DNA from: an uncultured Roseobacter sp.
Lineage (GTDB): Bacteria > Pseudomonadota > Alphaproteobacteria > Rhodobacterales > Rhodobacteraceae
Length of the DNA: 64,000 bases
Assembly (NCBI RefSeq): GCF_947495275.1
Contig: NZ_CANLYL010000002.1
Span: 186,001 to 250,000 of the forward strand
Reading direction: 5' to 3'
Part shown: positions 26,429 through 35,555 of the stretch, piece by piece
Position numbering within the stretch: position 1 is the stretch's first letter
How the letters are laid out: every line of letters begins with the position of its first letter
Made by a program: the position numbers and the translations under genes
Notes under the pieces: generated by a model
Database searches by the model: none
Seen by the model: the letters and a program-made list of their open reading frames with translations, nothing else
What the model was told of the DNA's origin: nothing

Positions 26429-27271
26429 ATGTTTCTACGCATACTTTTGACGTTTATTTTCCTGATCAGTGCTGCTGTCCAAGCTGCTGCGGAAGGGTGG
26501 GAACTCCAGCGCGCGGACGGGAACGTCCGCATTTCAGTCGATGGAAAGACCTGGAACCGTGCAGAGGACGGGACGACCCTGTCCAGTGGAACCTGGATCC
26601 GAACAGGCGCGCGCAGCCGCGCGATCCTCGGTCGCGGAGCCGAGCGGATCATTTACCGTGCGAATACACTCGCGGCGGTCTCCGTTTCTCAACCAACGGG
26701 TCAAACCACGCAGGTCACTCACCAGCGTGGATCTGTCTTTTTGTCTGTGATCACCAAGCAGCGTAAACGCACCAGCGTTGTTACGCCGCATTTGGCCGCT
26801 GTCATCAAGGGGACGGTCTTGGAGGTTACCACGGGCCGGAAAGGCGCATCCGTTCGGGTAGACAAGGGTGTTGTCGAGGTGCGCAGTGACGGACGCAGCG
26901 TCGATGTCGGAGCGGGGCGTGAGGCTGTCTCCGATGGTCAATCCCTGCGCGTTGCTGCTGCAGAAGTGACCAGTCAGGTTCCGGGCGCACCGAATAGCTT
27001 CAGCATTGAATTGCGACAGGCCCCCGCGTCGAACCGTCTGAACAATGCGAGCGCGACAGGGCTCGCCAATGGAAACGCTTTCGGAGCGTCGCGAGCCGTC
27101 AACACCGGCAGCAATGGCGTTGGAAATGGGAATGGTAACGGCGGCGGAAATGGCAACGGTGGTGGAAACGGCAACGGTGGTGGAAACGGCAACGGCGGCG
27201 GGAACGGCAACGGTGGTGGAAACGGCAATGGAAACAATGGGAATGGAAACGGCAATGGAGGTGGAAACTGA
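26429..27271 (+). CDS. Exported FecR-domain protein with Gly/Asn-rich tail
   Basis: 280 aa, with GAGGTGAG upstream of ATG 26429. Signal peptide 1-21 (LRILLTFIFLISAAVQAAAE, cleavage after AxA). The FecR domain spans about 28-175: WIRTGARSRAILGRG, TPHLAAVIKGTVLEVTTGRK and VRVDKGVVEVRSD are the usual strands. Residues 225-280 are almost only Gly and Asn in six-residue units (GGGNGN). There is no transmembrane anti-sigma part, so it is not a classical FecR regulator; free FecR domains are often periplasmic or surface ligand or matrix proteins. Gene 17 nt upstream of the CHASE2 cyclase/phosphodiesterase gene, so likely its partner. Confidence 0.85.
   Translation: MFLRILLTFIFLISAAVQAAAEGWELQRADGNVRISVDGKTWNRAEDGTTLSSGTWIRTGARSRAILGRGAERIIYRANTLAAVSVSQPTGQTTQVTHQRGSVFLSVITKQRKRTSVVTPHLAAVIKGTVLEVTTGRKGASVRVDKGVVEVRSDGRSVDVGAGREAVSDGQSLRVAAAEVTSQVPGAPNSFSIELRQAPASNRLNNASATGLANGNAFGASRAVNTGSNGVGNGNGNGGGNGNGGGNGNGGGNGNGGGNGNGGGNGNGNNGNGNGNGGGN
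27124..27270 (+). repeat. 18-nt tandem repeats coding for GGGNGN units
   Basis: Units like GGTGGAAACGGCAACGGT repeat about six times with silent variation, then break up toward the 3' end. Third-position changes show the repeat is not brand new, but such arrays shrink and grow by slippage, so tail length may vary among strains. Confidence 0.8.
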
Positions 27272-27288
27272 CACTCTCCTCCCATGTT

Positions 27289-30015
27289 GTGCGACATTTG
27301 CTCGTTGCGCATTTGATTGTCGCTGCGGTTTTCCTCGCTGACCGCGGCGGCTTTTTACGTGGCCTGAATGACCGTTTGGAAGACATCAGGTCAGGTTTGC
27401 TAGACCGAAGCGCGTCCGGCGAGTTTGTATTTGTGGCGGTTGACGCAAACTCCATCCGCGCTGTCGGTACCTGGCCTTGGTCTCGTCAGGTACATGCAGA
27501 CATTCTCGATAATCTGACCAGTGCAGGTGCTATGGATGTCTTTTTTGACATCGACTTCGCATTTCCTGCCGATCCGGTTGGCGATGCGGCCTTTGCAGCG
27601 GCTCTGGACAGATCGGGAAACGCCTATCTGCCTGTTTTTCAACAGCTCAACCGCACGAACAGCAGCGAGGAGACCATCAATTGGCCGATGGAGGCCTTTG
27701 CGCAACGAAGCTGGCCTGCGCTCGTCAACGTCTTTGGCGATGTGCAGGGGGCGATCCGCTTCTACCCATATGGCGAGGTGATCGCGGGAGAGTACATCCC
27801 ATCGGCGGCCGCCTTGATCACCGGCACCTTTTCTGAACGATCCGGCAGCTTTCCGATCAACTACGCCATTCGACCGGACAGCGTCCCGGTTTTGTCTGCC
27901 GTCGATGTTGCTGAAGGCAGGTTCGAGCCGGACATGATCGCGGGCCGTTCGATCATTGTGGGGGCCTCCGCCATCGAATTGGGGGATCTTTTTGCGGTTC
28001 CGGTGCACGGGATCATCCCCGGACCACTTGTTCATGTTCTGGCAGCCGAAACCCTGGCGGCTGGTGTCGTGCCAGCCACCCTTGCGACGGATTGGATTTT
28101 GCTGGCCCTGTTTGTTCTGCTGCTTTTGTTCCGGACGCGGGCGTTCCAAAAGCCAACGGTATTGATCGCCGCAGCTTGTCTTATCCTCGTCGCCAGCGAG
28201 GCGGCGGCGTTCGGTGCCTTCGCACGGCATGCCATCGTGATTCCCACGGCACCCCTCTATCCGGGCCTGTTTGTCTTTTGCAGTTGGTCGCTCCTCTGGA
28301 AATTGCATGTCAACAGGACAATCATTGCCAGGCAGCGGCAGGAGGTTGCCAACACATCAGCCCTTTTGCGGCAGGTCTTCGACGACAGCTTCGATGCCAT
28401 CGCCATTGTCGATGAAACGGGCAAAGTGCAAATGCATAGCGATTCAGCCGCGCGTCTGTTCGACCATAGCGACACACAGGGTCTGATGCTGCCAGCGCGG
28501 CTCAAAAACGATGCTATGGTGGCCATGCAGACAGGTGGCGACGGGGCGATGCGGATCTACGAGGCCTTCGGCACTGGCACCGCCCTACATCTGGAGTATA
28601 CGGTCACACCGTCGCAGACCGTGACTTTCGATCAAAACAAAGAGCAGACGGTTCAGATTGCCACACTGTCCATGCGCGATGTCACAACGATCAAGCAGCA
28701 AGAACGCCACATTGCATATCTGTCCAGCTACGACGCACTCACGGGTGCCCTCCGGCGCGGCGCTTTTCTCGATTTCATCACTCTCCGTGCAGAGGCAGGA
28801 GAGCCCTTCGCAATCTTTGTGTTCAATTTGAACCGTTTCAAAACCGTGAACGTCGTGTTGGGCCGGGATGTCGGGGACGCCCTCCTGCAACATGTCGTGA
28901 AGCGTTTGGAAGAAGCAGAGTTGAACATTTCCGCCGCCGCGCGCCTTGGCGGAGACACTTTTGCATGTTTCACGGAGTTTGCGGTGGATGACGCTGGCGC
29001 GCTGGATCTGGCGCACCGTCTTTGCGAGATCATTGGCCTGCCCTACGAGCTTGAAAACGCCAACGCCCGGATCGGCCTCAAGCTTGGGTACGCGCTCATT
29101 GATCCCGGCACCGGCGTTTCGGCCCCGGATGCGCTGTCTCAGGCTGAGGAGGCGTTGGATGCTGCGAAACTGGCCGGCGACGATGCCCCGCATCCCTACA
29201 ACTCCGCGATGTCAAAAAAGCAGTTTCGATCCAGGGCGATAGAGCGCGCGATGGGCCGCGCCTTGGACCGTGAAGAGTTCGAGGTCTGGTATCAGCCTCA
29301 GCACCGCGTCGGGGATCTCAAACTCATAGGGTCCGAAGCGCTCTTGCGCTGGAAATCCGATACGCTCGGGCAGGTCTATCCTGACGAATTCATCGAAATC
29401 GCGGAATCAACCGGCTTCATCAACGAATTGGGCGCATGGGTGCTGGACAAGGCGGTCCGGGACATGATGCTGCTCCCCGCTCCCATGAGCGTCGCCGTGA
29501 ACGTTTCGGGCGTTCAGATGGTGGCGGACAATATCATCAGCGATATCAATAGGCTGTTGCAAGAGACCCAATTCCCCGCCTCGCGCCTCTGTCTTGAGCT
29601 CACAGAGACGGTGTTGTTCGATGGGACTGGAGAACTGGTTGAAAAGATGCGCGATATCCAGTTTCGAGGCGTCTGCTGGGCGTTGGACGACTTCGGAACG
29701 GGTTATTCATCGTTAGGGTATCTGTCGCAGCTTCCAATCGAGAAACTGAAGGTCGACAAATCCTTCATGCTTGGCCTCGGCACCGACCCGGGTGCTGAGA
29801 CGATCCTGACTGCAATCAGAGATCTGTGCCACGGACTTGGCATGACGCTGTTGTGCGAAGGCGTGGAAACCGACGCGCATTTGAGGTTCCTCAAAACCAG
29901 ACAAGTCGCCGAGGCCCAAGGATACCTCTTTGGCAAGCCGATGCCGTTTTCCGACTTCCAGGCATATGCGGCCGAAACCAGGCCATCGAGCCCGCGCGGC
30001 AAGGCCAACAGTTAG
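27289..30015 (+). CDS. CHASE2-PAS-GGDEF-EAL cyclic-di-GMP enzyme
   Basis: 908 aa, inner membrane. Order: N-terminal helix, periplasmic CHASE2 (about 25-255; NDRLEDIRSGLL, GTWPWSRQVHADILDNL, FFDIDFAFP), three membrane helices (about 260-340), PAS (about 360-470), GGDEF (about 480-630) and EAL (about 640-895). The GGDEF signature is GGDTF near 552, with Thr for Glu, so cyclase activity is doubtful and it may be only a GTP-binding regulator. The EAL domain keeps its catalytic set: EALLRW near 682, ELTETVLF, DDFGTGYSSL near 801, KVDKSFM, EGVET, QGYLFGKPM. It should degrade cyclic-di-GMP in response to an extracytoplasmic signal, perhaps through the FecR protein before it. Start GTG 27289. Confidence 0.92.
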   Translation: MRHLLVAHLIVAAVFLADRGGFLRGLNDRLEDIRSGLLDRSASGEFVFVAVDANSIRAVGTWPWSRQVHADILDNLTSAGAMDVFFDIDFAFPADPVGDAAFAAALDRSGNAYLPVFQQLNRTNSSEETINWPMEAFAQRSWPALVNVFGDVQGAIRFYPYGEVIAGEYIPSAAALITGTFSERSGSFPINYAIRPDSVPVLSAVDVAEGRFEPDMIAGRSIIVGASAIELGDLFAVPVHGIIPGPLVHVLAAETLAAGVVPATLATDWILLALFVLLLLFRTRAFQKPTVLIAAACLILVASEAAAFGAFARHAIVIPTAPLYPGLFVFCSWSLLWKLHVNRTIIARQRQEVANTSALLRQVFDDSFDAIAIVDETGKVQMHSDSAARLFDHSDTQGLMLPARLKNDAMVAMQTGGDGAMRIYEAFGTGTALHLEYTVTPSQTVTFDQNKEQTVQIATLSMRDVTTIKQQERHIAYLSSYDALTGALRRGAFLDFITLRAEAGEPFAIFVFNLNRFKTVNVVLGRDVGDALLQHVVKRLEEAELNISAAARLGGDTFACFTEFAVDDAGALDLAHRLCEIIGLPYELENANARIGLKLGYALIDPGTGVSAPDALSQAEEALDAAKLAGDDAPHPYNSAMSKKQFRSRAIERAMGRALDREEFEVWYQPQHRVGDLKLIGSEALLRWKSDTLGQVYPDEFIEIAESTGFINELGAWVLDKAVRDMMLLPAPMSVAVNVSGVQMVADNIISDINRLLQETQFPASRLCLELTETVLFDGTGELVEKMRDIQFRGVCWALDDFGTGYSSLGYLSQLPIEKLKVDKSFMLGLGTDPGAETILTAIRDLCHGLGMTLLCEGVETDAHLRFLKTRQVAEAQGYLFGKPMPFSDFQAYAAETRPSSPRGKANS

Positions 30016-30386
30016 GGATTAGCGCATAAGAGATGCATTGACGTGTTACTTTGGCAGAAGCGCTGTGCCGCAGCGATCAGCCTGCGGCTTGTTACAAGCG
30101 ATGCAGCGGCGAACAGAGGTTGTAAGTGAGGCGGATTTTGCCTGCTTCTTACAAGCTGCCAATACTGGCTTTGCGCAGGTCGCATCAATGACCAGTTCTC
30201 CCGCTGCTGAACAGCGACAACTCATGGATGACCACAGCAATTCTCCCGCGACGGGCGCTCCCAGCAAGAACCGAATTCACAGGTTGGGCTCCTTCCAGCG
30301 GAGGTTGCGCAGCATCTTATGATCAAGTACTCCGGTCAACGTCGGGTTGTCGTTTTGGGGGCGCATGGTGGATTCGAGGATCAGTC
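30016..30386. other. 370-nt gene-free stretch
   Basis: No gene or clear structure between the CHASE2 gene and the integrase relic. Confidence 0.35.
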
Positions 30387-31018
30387 ATGGAAACACCAAA
30401 CCACCCGCCATTCGTGCACTTCGACCGGCTTGGAACAAGGGCCGCCTCGTCAGCCAGAAACGACCGTTGAAGCCAAAGCGCGTCTGGGCGATCAGGGTTC
30501 GACTTGAACCGACCGAGAACCATCGCGACCTCGCACTGTTCAACATGGCCATCGACAGCAAGCTACGGGGCTGTGAGCTGCTGAAGATTAAACTCGTTGA
30601 TGTCATGGCGCCAGGTCAGATCAAGGAACGCGCCTCCGTCCTATGAAGCAAAACTCAGAAACCGGTGCGCTTTGAAATATCCGAAGGCACACGAGTCTCA
30701 GTTGAGAAGTGGATGGAAGACTAGCTGATGGTCGGCTCCCAGTATCCATGGCCGGGCCGGTTCCACGAGCACCTGCATATCTCGACACGCCAATATGCAC
30801 GCCTCGTTCGAGACTGGGTGGTGCTGATCGGCCTTGAGGCGAGCGCCTACGGGACCCATTCAGTGCGGCGACCCAAGATCACTCAGATCTACAAGAAGAC
30901 CGGAAATCATCGAGCTGTCCAGCTCCTCCTCGGCCATACCAAGATGGACAGCACGGTCCAATACCTCGGCGTGGAACTCTAGGATGCATTAGCTATCGCG
31001 GAAGCAATTGAAATCTAG
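30387..31018 (+). pseudogene. Small tyrosine integrase (about 208 aa), broken
   Basis: The reading frame NTKPPAIRALRPAWNKGRLV, VWAIRVRLEPTENHRDLALF, NMAIDSKLRGCELLKIKL, HISTRQYARLVRDWVVLIG, GTHSVRRPKITQIYKKTGNH and RAVQLLLGHTKMDSTVQYLG covers a whole small phage-integrase-family protein. Damage: one extra base right after the ATG at 30387, then in-frame stops at 30643 (TGA), 30722 (TAG) and 30981 (TAG), before the natural TAG at 31016. The catalytic Arg, His-x-x-Arg, His and Tyr are still recognisable, so decay is fairly recent. It marks a former mobile-element boundary. Confidence 0.85.
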
Positions 31019-31263
31019 TGCCATTGGGTCGCCTTCGCGGGCGGTCCAAAGCTGCCTTCCATTTGAGTTCCCACGTGTTGCGGTGCGGCCCGATAAACCT
31101 GCCGTTCACTTCGGGCGAAAAATCGAGGGCCGACTATACTCATAGTCTGAGTACAAACTGATGCTCAATTCATCGTGTTGAAGGTCGAGCGCCCGTGAAT
31201 TTCGCCACTAAAGTTCATTGCGAAGACAAGTGCATTCCTGCCATCTGCCTGCCTTTCTCGAAG

Positions 31264-32121
31264 TCAGAAGCTATCTATGATTCGTCGCTGTAACAGCATG
31301 GCGGTATCACGCGTCTTGCCAATTTCTGTCGGGATCACGTAGAACGCGGCCTCCGGTTCGGCATTGCCACCCTGAAACGCGACAAGTTCACCACGCTCAA
31401 CGGCCAAGCGCGTTATTTCCCGAGGCAGGAGTGCTACGCCATACCCGGACGCGACCGCGGAAAAGACGCTCAACGCGTCTCCGAAAGGGACAAATTTTGG
31501 CGGTGTTACTTCTGACCTGCCGCTTAGGATATCTGGCCAGAAGTTGAAAACCACCTCGTGCAGGAGCGCAACATCCTTCAGATCGTGCACATGGTGCGGA
31601 CATCCGATGCGTTCCCATTGGTCAATCGCACAAACAGCTGACCATCCGGGCGCCCCAAGGCGCATGTCCGACGGTCCATCGTGTAAAAACCGTACGGCAA
31701 GATCGACCGGATCATCCTCGACGGGTGCATTGAAATTTGCCGATCTCAATTCGATGGTCAGTCCCTCATCAATCTGGCTGACAATAGGGTGAAGGCGCAA
31801 AGCAGCTATCGCAGGCGGCGCGCTGATTACCACGCGGCCCGGATGCGACGCGCGTCTGACCGCCATTGCCACGCGATCCAGCCGTTCAAAGGCGGGTGCA
31901 GACCCGTCCAGAAGAGCCCGACCAAGTGCCGTCGGTCGTGGACGGCGCACGCTGCGATCCAATATCGGCGCGCCGATCCACGCTTCGAGCGTGGCTATGC
32001 GGTGGCTTACAGCGGATGGCGTGACACCGGATTCTCTGGCTACGGCCCTCAGGGATCCAAGCTCTACCGCTTCAGCAAACAGCCGGATCGCGGCATATGG
32101 AACAGATTCTGAAGACCTCAA
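31264..32121 (-). CDS. LysR-family transcriptional regulator
   Basis: 285 aa. N-terminal winged helix with AIRLFAEAVELGSLRAVARE and SGVTPSAVSHRIATLEAWIG, then the RPTALGRALLD linker and a periplasmic-binding-protein-like effector domain ending RDTAMLLQRRIIDSF. The glycine-cleavage-activator-like (GcvA) effector form is suggested by GAPGWSAVCAIDQWERIGCP. It is divergent from the beta-propeller gene, its likely target; the control region between them has an inverted repeat at 32176-32191. Start TTG 32121 is tentative. Confidence 0.88.
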   Translation of the reverse strand: MRSSESVPYAAIRLFAEAVELGSLRAVARESGVTPSAVSHRIATLEAWIGAPILDRSVRRPRPTALGRALLDGSAPAFERLDRVAMAVRRASHPGRVVISAPPAIAALRLHPIVSQIDEGLTIELRSANFNAPVEDDPVDLAVRFLHDGPSDMRLGAPGWSAVCAIDQWERIGCPHHVHDLKDVALLHEVVFNFWPDILSGRSEVTPPKFVPFGDALSVFSAVASGYGVALLPREITRLAVERGELVAFQGGNAEPEAAFYVIPTEIGKTRDTAMLLQRRIIDSF

Positions 32122-32175
32122 GATCCGGTTACGTTGAGTTTATTTCACTGTAAATACGTATTTTGTGGTTCCGCC

Positions 32176-32191
32176 TTCACAATAAGGTGAA
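32176..32191. promoter_or_regulatory. TTCAC-N6-GTGAA inverted repeat
   Basis: Located midway in the 157-nt divergent control region between the LysR gene and the beta-propeller gene. LysR proteins bind interrupted palindromes here, but the strict T-N11-A form is not met, so it is only a candidate. Confidence 0.3.
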
Positions 32192-32278
32192 ATTTTCCCA
32201 TGCTCACCAGGTTTCCGATGCCTCTGTCCAGATACACGGCCAGATGCGTTGTGACGAACACAACTAAGGAAACTGCAC

Positions 32279-33286
32279 ATGGCACTCAAAGCTCTCAGGT
32301 ATGCTGTGATGATGACAGCCTCATCTTTCGCGGCCTCGCAGGCGACAGCTGAAGTCACTCTGCACGACGATGACCGGACTTTCCTGGAGATCGTAGACCC
32401 AGGTCTCTATCCGGAAGGCGTGGAGTATGATGCCGCGCGCGACCGCTTTCTCCTTGGCTCCATCCGCCGGGGCGAAGTCGTGGCTGTGGACCGCGACAGG
32501 ACACCAACCGTGCTGGTTGCAGATGATCGTCTGCGATCTGTTGTGGGCATTCGGGCCGACGCGACCCGCGGCCGCCTGCTTGTGAACTCAGCCGACTACG
32601 GCGTCGCCGAGCGTTCCGGACCTGAAGATAGGTTTGAGACGGCCGCGCTGGGGGTTTATGATCTGGAGACGGGTGCACCTTTGCAGTTCATAGATTTGTC
32701 TGCGCTGCGTCCTGGCGAAAGCAACTTCATCAACGACCTGGCGGTTGATAATGATGGAAATGCCTATGTGACCGACAGTCTTGCGGCTGCAATATACCGG
32801 GTCACGCCGGAGGGGCGGGGGGACGTCTTCATTGCGCACGAGGCGTTTCGTGGCCCGGGGTTCAACCTTAATGGTATCGTAGTGCACCCCGACGGATATC
32901 TACTGGTCGCTAAGAAAAGCGATGGCAGCATATTCCGCGTCCCGCTCGAAGACCCTGCCAGCTTTGAAAAGGTTACGATCGACACATCTTTGCGTGCGCC
33001 GGATGGGCTGGTACTTGTCGATGACCGGACCCTGCTGGCCATCACCAATCGAGCGGGCGACACTGTCGGCAACGCGTTTCACCTGCTCAGGTCTGAAAAC
33101 GGGTGGGCTAGCGCCGCGTCTTTGGGCACCACAGCGGCAAGCGACAGCTACCCTACGACAGGAGTGATGGTCGATGGGCGGATGGTCGTTACACATGGAT
33201 ATTTGCATACGCTTGGGGCGACGCTGGAGGAGAATGCCCCCCTGCAGGAGACATTCAGGCTACAGGATGTCGGGCGAATAGATTGA
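32279..33286 (+). CDS. Exported SMP-30/gluconolactonase-like beta-propeller
   Basis: 335 aa with a signal peptide (residues 1-24, ASSFAASQATAEV). Six-bladed propeller repeats are visible: PEGVEYDAARDRFLLGSIRR, NFINDLAVDNDGNAYVTDSL, FNLNGIVVHPDGYLLVAKKS and APDGLVLVDDRTLLAITNRA. SMP-30 proteins bind a divalent ion and hydrolyse lactones, although many exported ones have no known substrate. AAGGAAAC precedes ATG 32279. Divergent from the LysR regulator. Confidence 0.83.
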   Translation: MALKALRYAVMMTASSFAASQATAEVTLHDDDRTFLEIVDPGLYPEGVEYDAARDRFLLGSIRRGEVVAVDRDRTPTVLVADDRLRSVVGIRADATRGRLLVNSADYGVAERSGPEDRFETAALGVYDLETGAPLQFIDLSALRPGESNFINDLAVDNDGNAYVTDSLAAAIYRVTPEGRGDVFIAHEAFRGPGFNLNGIVVHPDGYLLVAKKSDGSIFRVPLEDPASFEKVTIDTSLRAPDGLVLVDDRTLLAITNRAGDTVGNAFHLLRSENGWASAASLGTTAASDSYPTTGVMVDGRMVVTHGYLHTLGATLEENAPLQETFRLQDVGRID

Positions 33287-33303
33287 CCGCGCTCTGTCTC
33301 TTG

Positions 33304-33337
33304 GGCCGAAGCGAGATGAATTGCATCGGCCTTCTTT
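33304..33337 (+). terminator. Weak hairpin followed by TTCTTT
   Basis: GGCCGA (33304-33309) pairs with TCGGCC (33326-33331) just before TTCTTT, right after the beta-propeller gene. The stem is short and the loop is 16 nt, so termination efficiency is uncertain. Confidence 0.35.
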
Positions 33338-33359
33338 AAGCTAAAACCCAAGGTGCCTC

Positions 33360-33848
33360 ATGACTGACACAGAACAAATCTCGCGTGATCGCGACGACAT
33401 TGCCAAATTGATCGCAACCCAGTTCAGGTCTCTTTGTTGGAACGAAGATACCCCTCCAGACACGCAAGCCCTAACGGGCACTTACTTGCAAGGCGCTCAA
33501 CTCTTTGCTTCGGCTCGGCCCGCGCGTGGTCAAACCGCAGAAGAGTTTGGTAGACGCATGCGCGCCTTGAGAGAGAGTGGGCGGATTTCGGTCTTTGAGG
33601 AGAAAGGTGTTGGTCTGCACATCTGGGTCACGGGCAATGTCGCCGTGGCCATGGCCGGCTGTGAAATGCACGAAAACCAAGAAGATGTCACAGAAGATAT
33701 CAGTGCTTTTCTTTTAGTCAAAAATCCGGACGGCTGGGCGATTGCGGCCCAAGCCTGGGACGTCCTTCCATCCATAGCTGACGCACTTGCCGCAAATGGC
33801 CTTGATGCTGATCGCTTTGACACCAAAGACGGAGAATGCGCATGCTAA
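33360..33848 (+). CDS. NTF2-like (DUF4440-type) protein
   Basis: 162 aa, a single SnoaL/NTF2-like domain: helix DDIAKLIATQFRSLCW, then strands VFEEKGVGLHIWVTGNVAVA, and EDISAFLLVKNPDGWAIAAQ AWDVLP. The PDGWAIAAQAWD block is the common DUF4440 end. Function unknown; such domains bind small ligands or act as isomerases. The C-terminus DTKDGECAC overlaps the thioredoxin-like gene, implying cotranslation. Confidence 0.75.
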   Translation: MTDTEQISRDRDDIAKLIATQFRSLCWNEDTPPDTQALTGTYLQGAQLFASARPARGQTAEEFGRRMRALRESGRISVFEEKGVGLHIWVTGNVAVAMAGCEMHENQEDVTEDISAFLLVKNPDGWAIAAQAWDVLPSIADALAANGLDADRFDTKDGECAC

Positions 33849-34282
33849 ACCCCCTTCATCTCGTTCAATCAGGCAGCGTCAATATGAACAGACGGATGTT
33901 CTGCACCGCGTCACTTGCTACTCTCGCGATGGGGTCATCTGGACAGGCAGATACGAACACAAATGTGACATTTCACTTCTATGGTGCCGAAGACTGCCCA
34001 CCTTGCATGGCCTTCAAGCGGAACAACTTGTCAGATGTTGAGGCAATGGGGCGGGCGTATGGATTCGCGATCGAGGACAACATCATCGCCAGGACCCGCG
34101 ACGTCCCCAATCCGGGCGCTTACGGCGATCGCGACCCAATCCTTCGTTTGGCGGCGCCGCAGCTAGAGCTGGTATACCCACCCATTTTCTTCGTCTCACA
34201 ACGAGGAGAAATTGTGTCGGTTCATGCGCATGACTGGCAGGCCGCACTTGAGTCCGCTCGCCAATCGGCACGCTCCCCTTGA
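33842..34282 (+). CDS. Exported thioredoxin-like protein with CPPC motif
   Basis: About 146 aa from ATG 33842, which overlaps the previous stop and has GGAG 8 nt upstream; ATG 33884 (MNRRMFCTASLATLAMG) is an alternative. The N-terminus is a signal sequence, possibly Tat or Sec, cleaved near GQA/DTN. The thioredoxin part has the redox motif in FHFYGAEDCPPCMAFKRNNL and a cis-Pro (YPPIFFVSQRGEIV). It would act as a periplasmic disulfide oxidoreductase or a specialised thiol carrier. CPPC differs from the usual CGPC/CPHC. Confidence 0.78.
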   Translation: MLNPLHLVQSGSVNMNRRMFCTASLATLAMGSSGQADTNTNVTFHFYGAEDCPPCMAFKRNNLSDVEAMGRAYGFAIEDNIIARTRDVPNPGAYGDRDPILRLAAPQLELVYPPIFFVSQRGEIVSVHAHDWQAALESARQSARSP

Positions 34283-34381
34283 AGCCCGACTTGGTGAACC
34301 GTCGAATTCGTCTTTGACCGGCAGCTTTTGAATGGCGTTAACATCCCGTGACATGCAACTAAGAGCGAGATCTTCAAGGCG

Positions 34382-35200
34382 ATGACAATCAGAGTAGGAT
34401 CTCCGCCACTGTCATTTTACGCCGTTCAAGGCGCAGTTGTTTGCGCCGTGTTGGAAAGGGCCGGATATGCCACCGAACATGTTATGGCGTTCCACGACGA
34501 GATCTACCCCAGATTGGGCTCAGGGGAAATCGACGTTTTCTGTGCCACTTGGCTTCCAGGCGCGCATGCAACTTTATGGTCCCCCATCGAAGAACGGGCT
34601 GTAAAGTTGGGATGCCTGTTTCGCGGGGGCGGGTTTTACATTGCTGCATCGCCAAGACTGGCGCAGGACGGAGCTCGGTGCATCCTTGACCTTGGACAGT
34701 TTGATGCCGTTGAGCGGGCGGTGGTGTCAGTGGGACCTGGTGGTGCAACACTCACCGACCGCGCGCGCAATGCCCTACAGGTTTATGGTCTGGATACAGC
34801 AGGTTTCCATGTACATGCGGTGCCGGAAAAAGACTGGTTTGAGTGGATCAAAAACGGCACGGAAAAAGGTCGCCGATTTGCTGCTGCCATTTGGCGACCA
34901 TCATTCGTCAACGCGACGACGGATCTCGCCTTACTTTCGGACCCTGAAAGCGCGATGGGTCCGCAGGACGATGGCTGGATAACAGCCAACCGGGATTTCC
35001 TTCGAACTGCACCCAATGCGCTAAGGTATCTTCTCGCTGGATTGCAACTGGAAATTGAAACGATTGAAGCTCTTGATACCGAAGTCACAATCAGGAGCCG
35101 GCATCCGCCAGATGTTGCTATCGATTGGTTGGCCGCAAACGCCGAATGCATAGACAAACTGATCTCAGAGAGCCTTCTCGCCGCGGGCCTTCAGATCTAG
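34382..35200 (+). CDS. OpuAC-like ABC substrate-binding protein without signal peptide
   Basis: 272 aa. The sequence follows the glycine-betaine/proline binding protein fold (OpuAC): EIYPRLGSGEIDVFCATWLP, ERAVVSVGPGGATLTDRARN, DWFEWIKNGTEKGRRFAAAI and Trp-rich pocket segments (WLPGAH, IWRPSF). It starts MTIRVGSPPLSFYAVQGAVV with no signal peptide or lipobox, and no ABC permease or ATPase lies next to it. It could be a soluble sensor, a decayed importer subunit or a protein with a mispredicted start. Betaine or another quaternary amine is a reasonable ligand guess. Confidence 0.7.
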   Translation: MTIRVGSPPLSFYAVQGAVVCAVLERAGYATEHVMAFHDEIYPRLGSGEIDVFCATWLPGAHATLWSPIEERAVKLGCLFRGGGFYIAASPRLAQDGARCILDLGQFDAVERAVVSVGPGGATLTDRARNALQVYGLDTAGFHVHAVPEKDWFEWIKNGTEKGRRFAAAIWRPSFVNATTDLALLSDPESAMGPQDDGWITANRDFLRTAPNALRYLLAGLQLEIETIEALDTEVTIRSRHPPDVAIDWLAANAECIDKLISESLLAAGLQI

Positions 35201-35327
35201 ATCGCGCTCCGAGTTGATTGGGAATTTTGCACGTTAATAGTGGAAATTTTGTTGGGACTTATATACGTGCTTGACCCAAAGCGGAACTCACACTAGTTGC
35301 CCCGATCATTTGCTCATATGAGGCTAT

Positions 35328-35555
35328 CTAAATCTTCACTCTCTTCCGGTTCGGTGCCACCAACATAATCTGCCGCCTATAAGCATCTTCACGCGGCCAG
35401 TAACCGTGACCTTTCAAATGAACGATACGTTCTTGCATTCGCAAAAGCATGGTTTGAAGAACGACAGGTGGGTTTTTCCCGTGAATAGCAGTATCGCGCT
35501 CCACCAACTTTTCAAACAGCTCATCGCGTGAAAGGGGCGTCCCTTCTTCGCGCAA
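35328..35555 (-). CDS. Hypothetical protein, 75 aa
   Basis: A hydrophilic, basic small protein (LFEKLVERDTAIHGKNPPVV, MQERIVHLKGHGYWPREDAY). No family recognised. It ends beside the IS5 relic and might be real or a chance frame; the composition is protein-like. Confidence 0.35.
   Translation of the reverse strand: MREEGTPLSRDELFEKLVERDTAIHGKNPPVVLQTMLLRMQERIVHLKGHGYWPREDAYRRQIMLVAPNRKRVKI

Noticed and set aside
26534-27274. Long minus-strand frame opposite the FecR gene
   Set aside because: It is a shadow caused by the codon-periodic Gly/Asn repeat and lacks a start signal; the plus-strand protein has signal peptide and domain.
32176-32191. Strict LysR T-N11-A box
   Set aside because: The inverted repeat there has different spacing; it was kept only as a low-confidence site.
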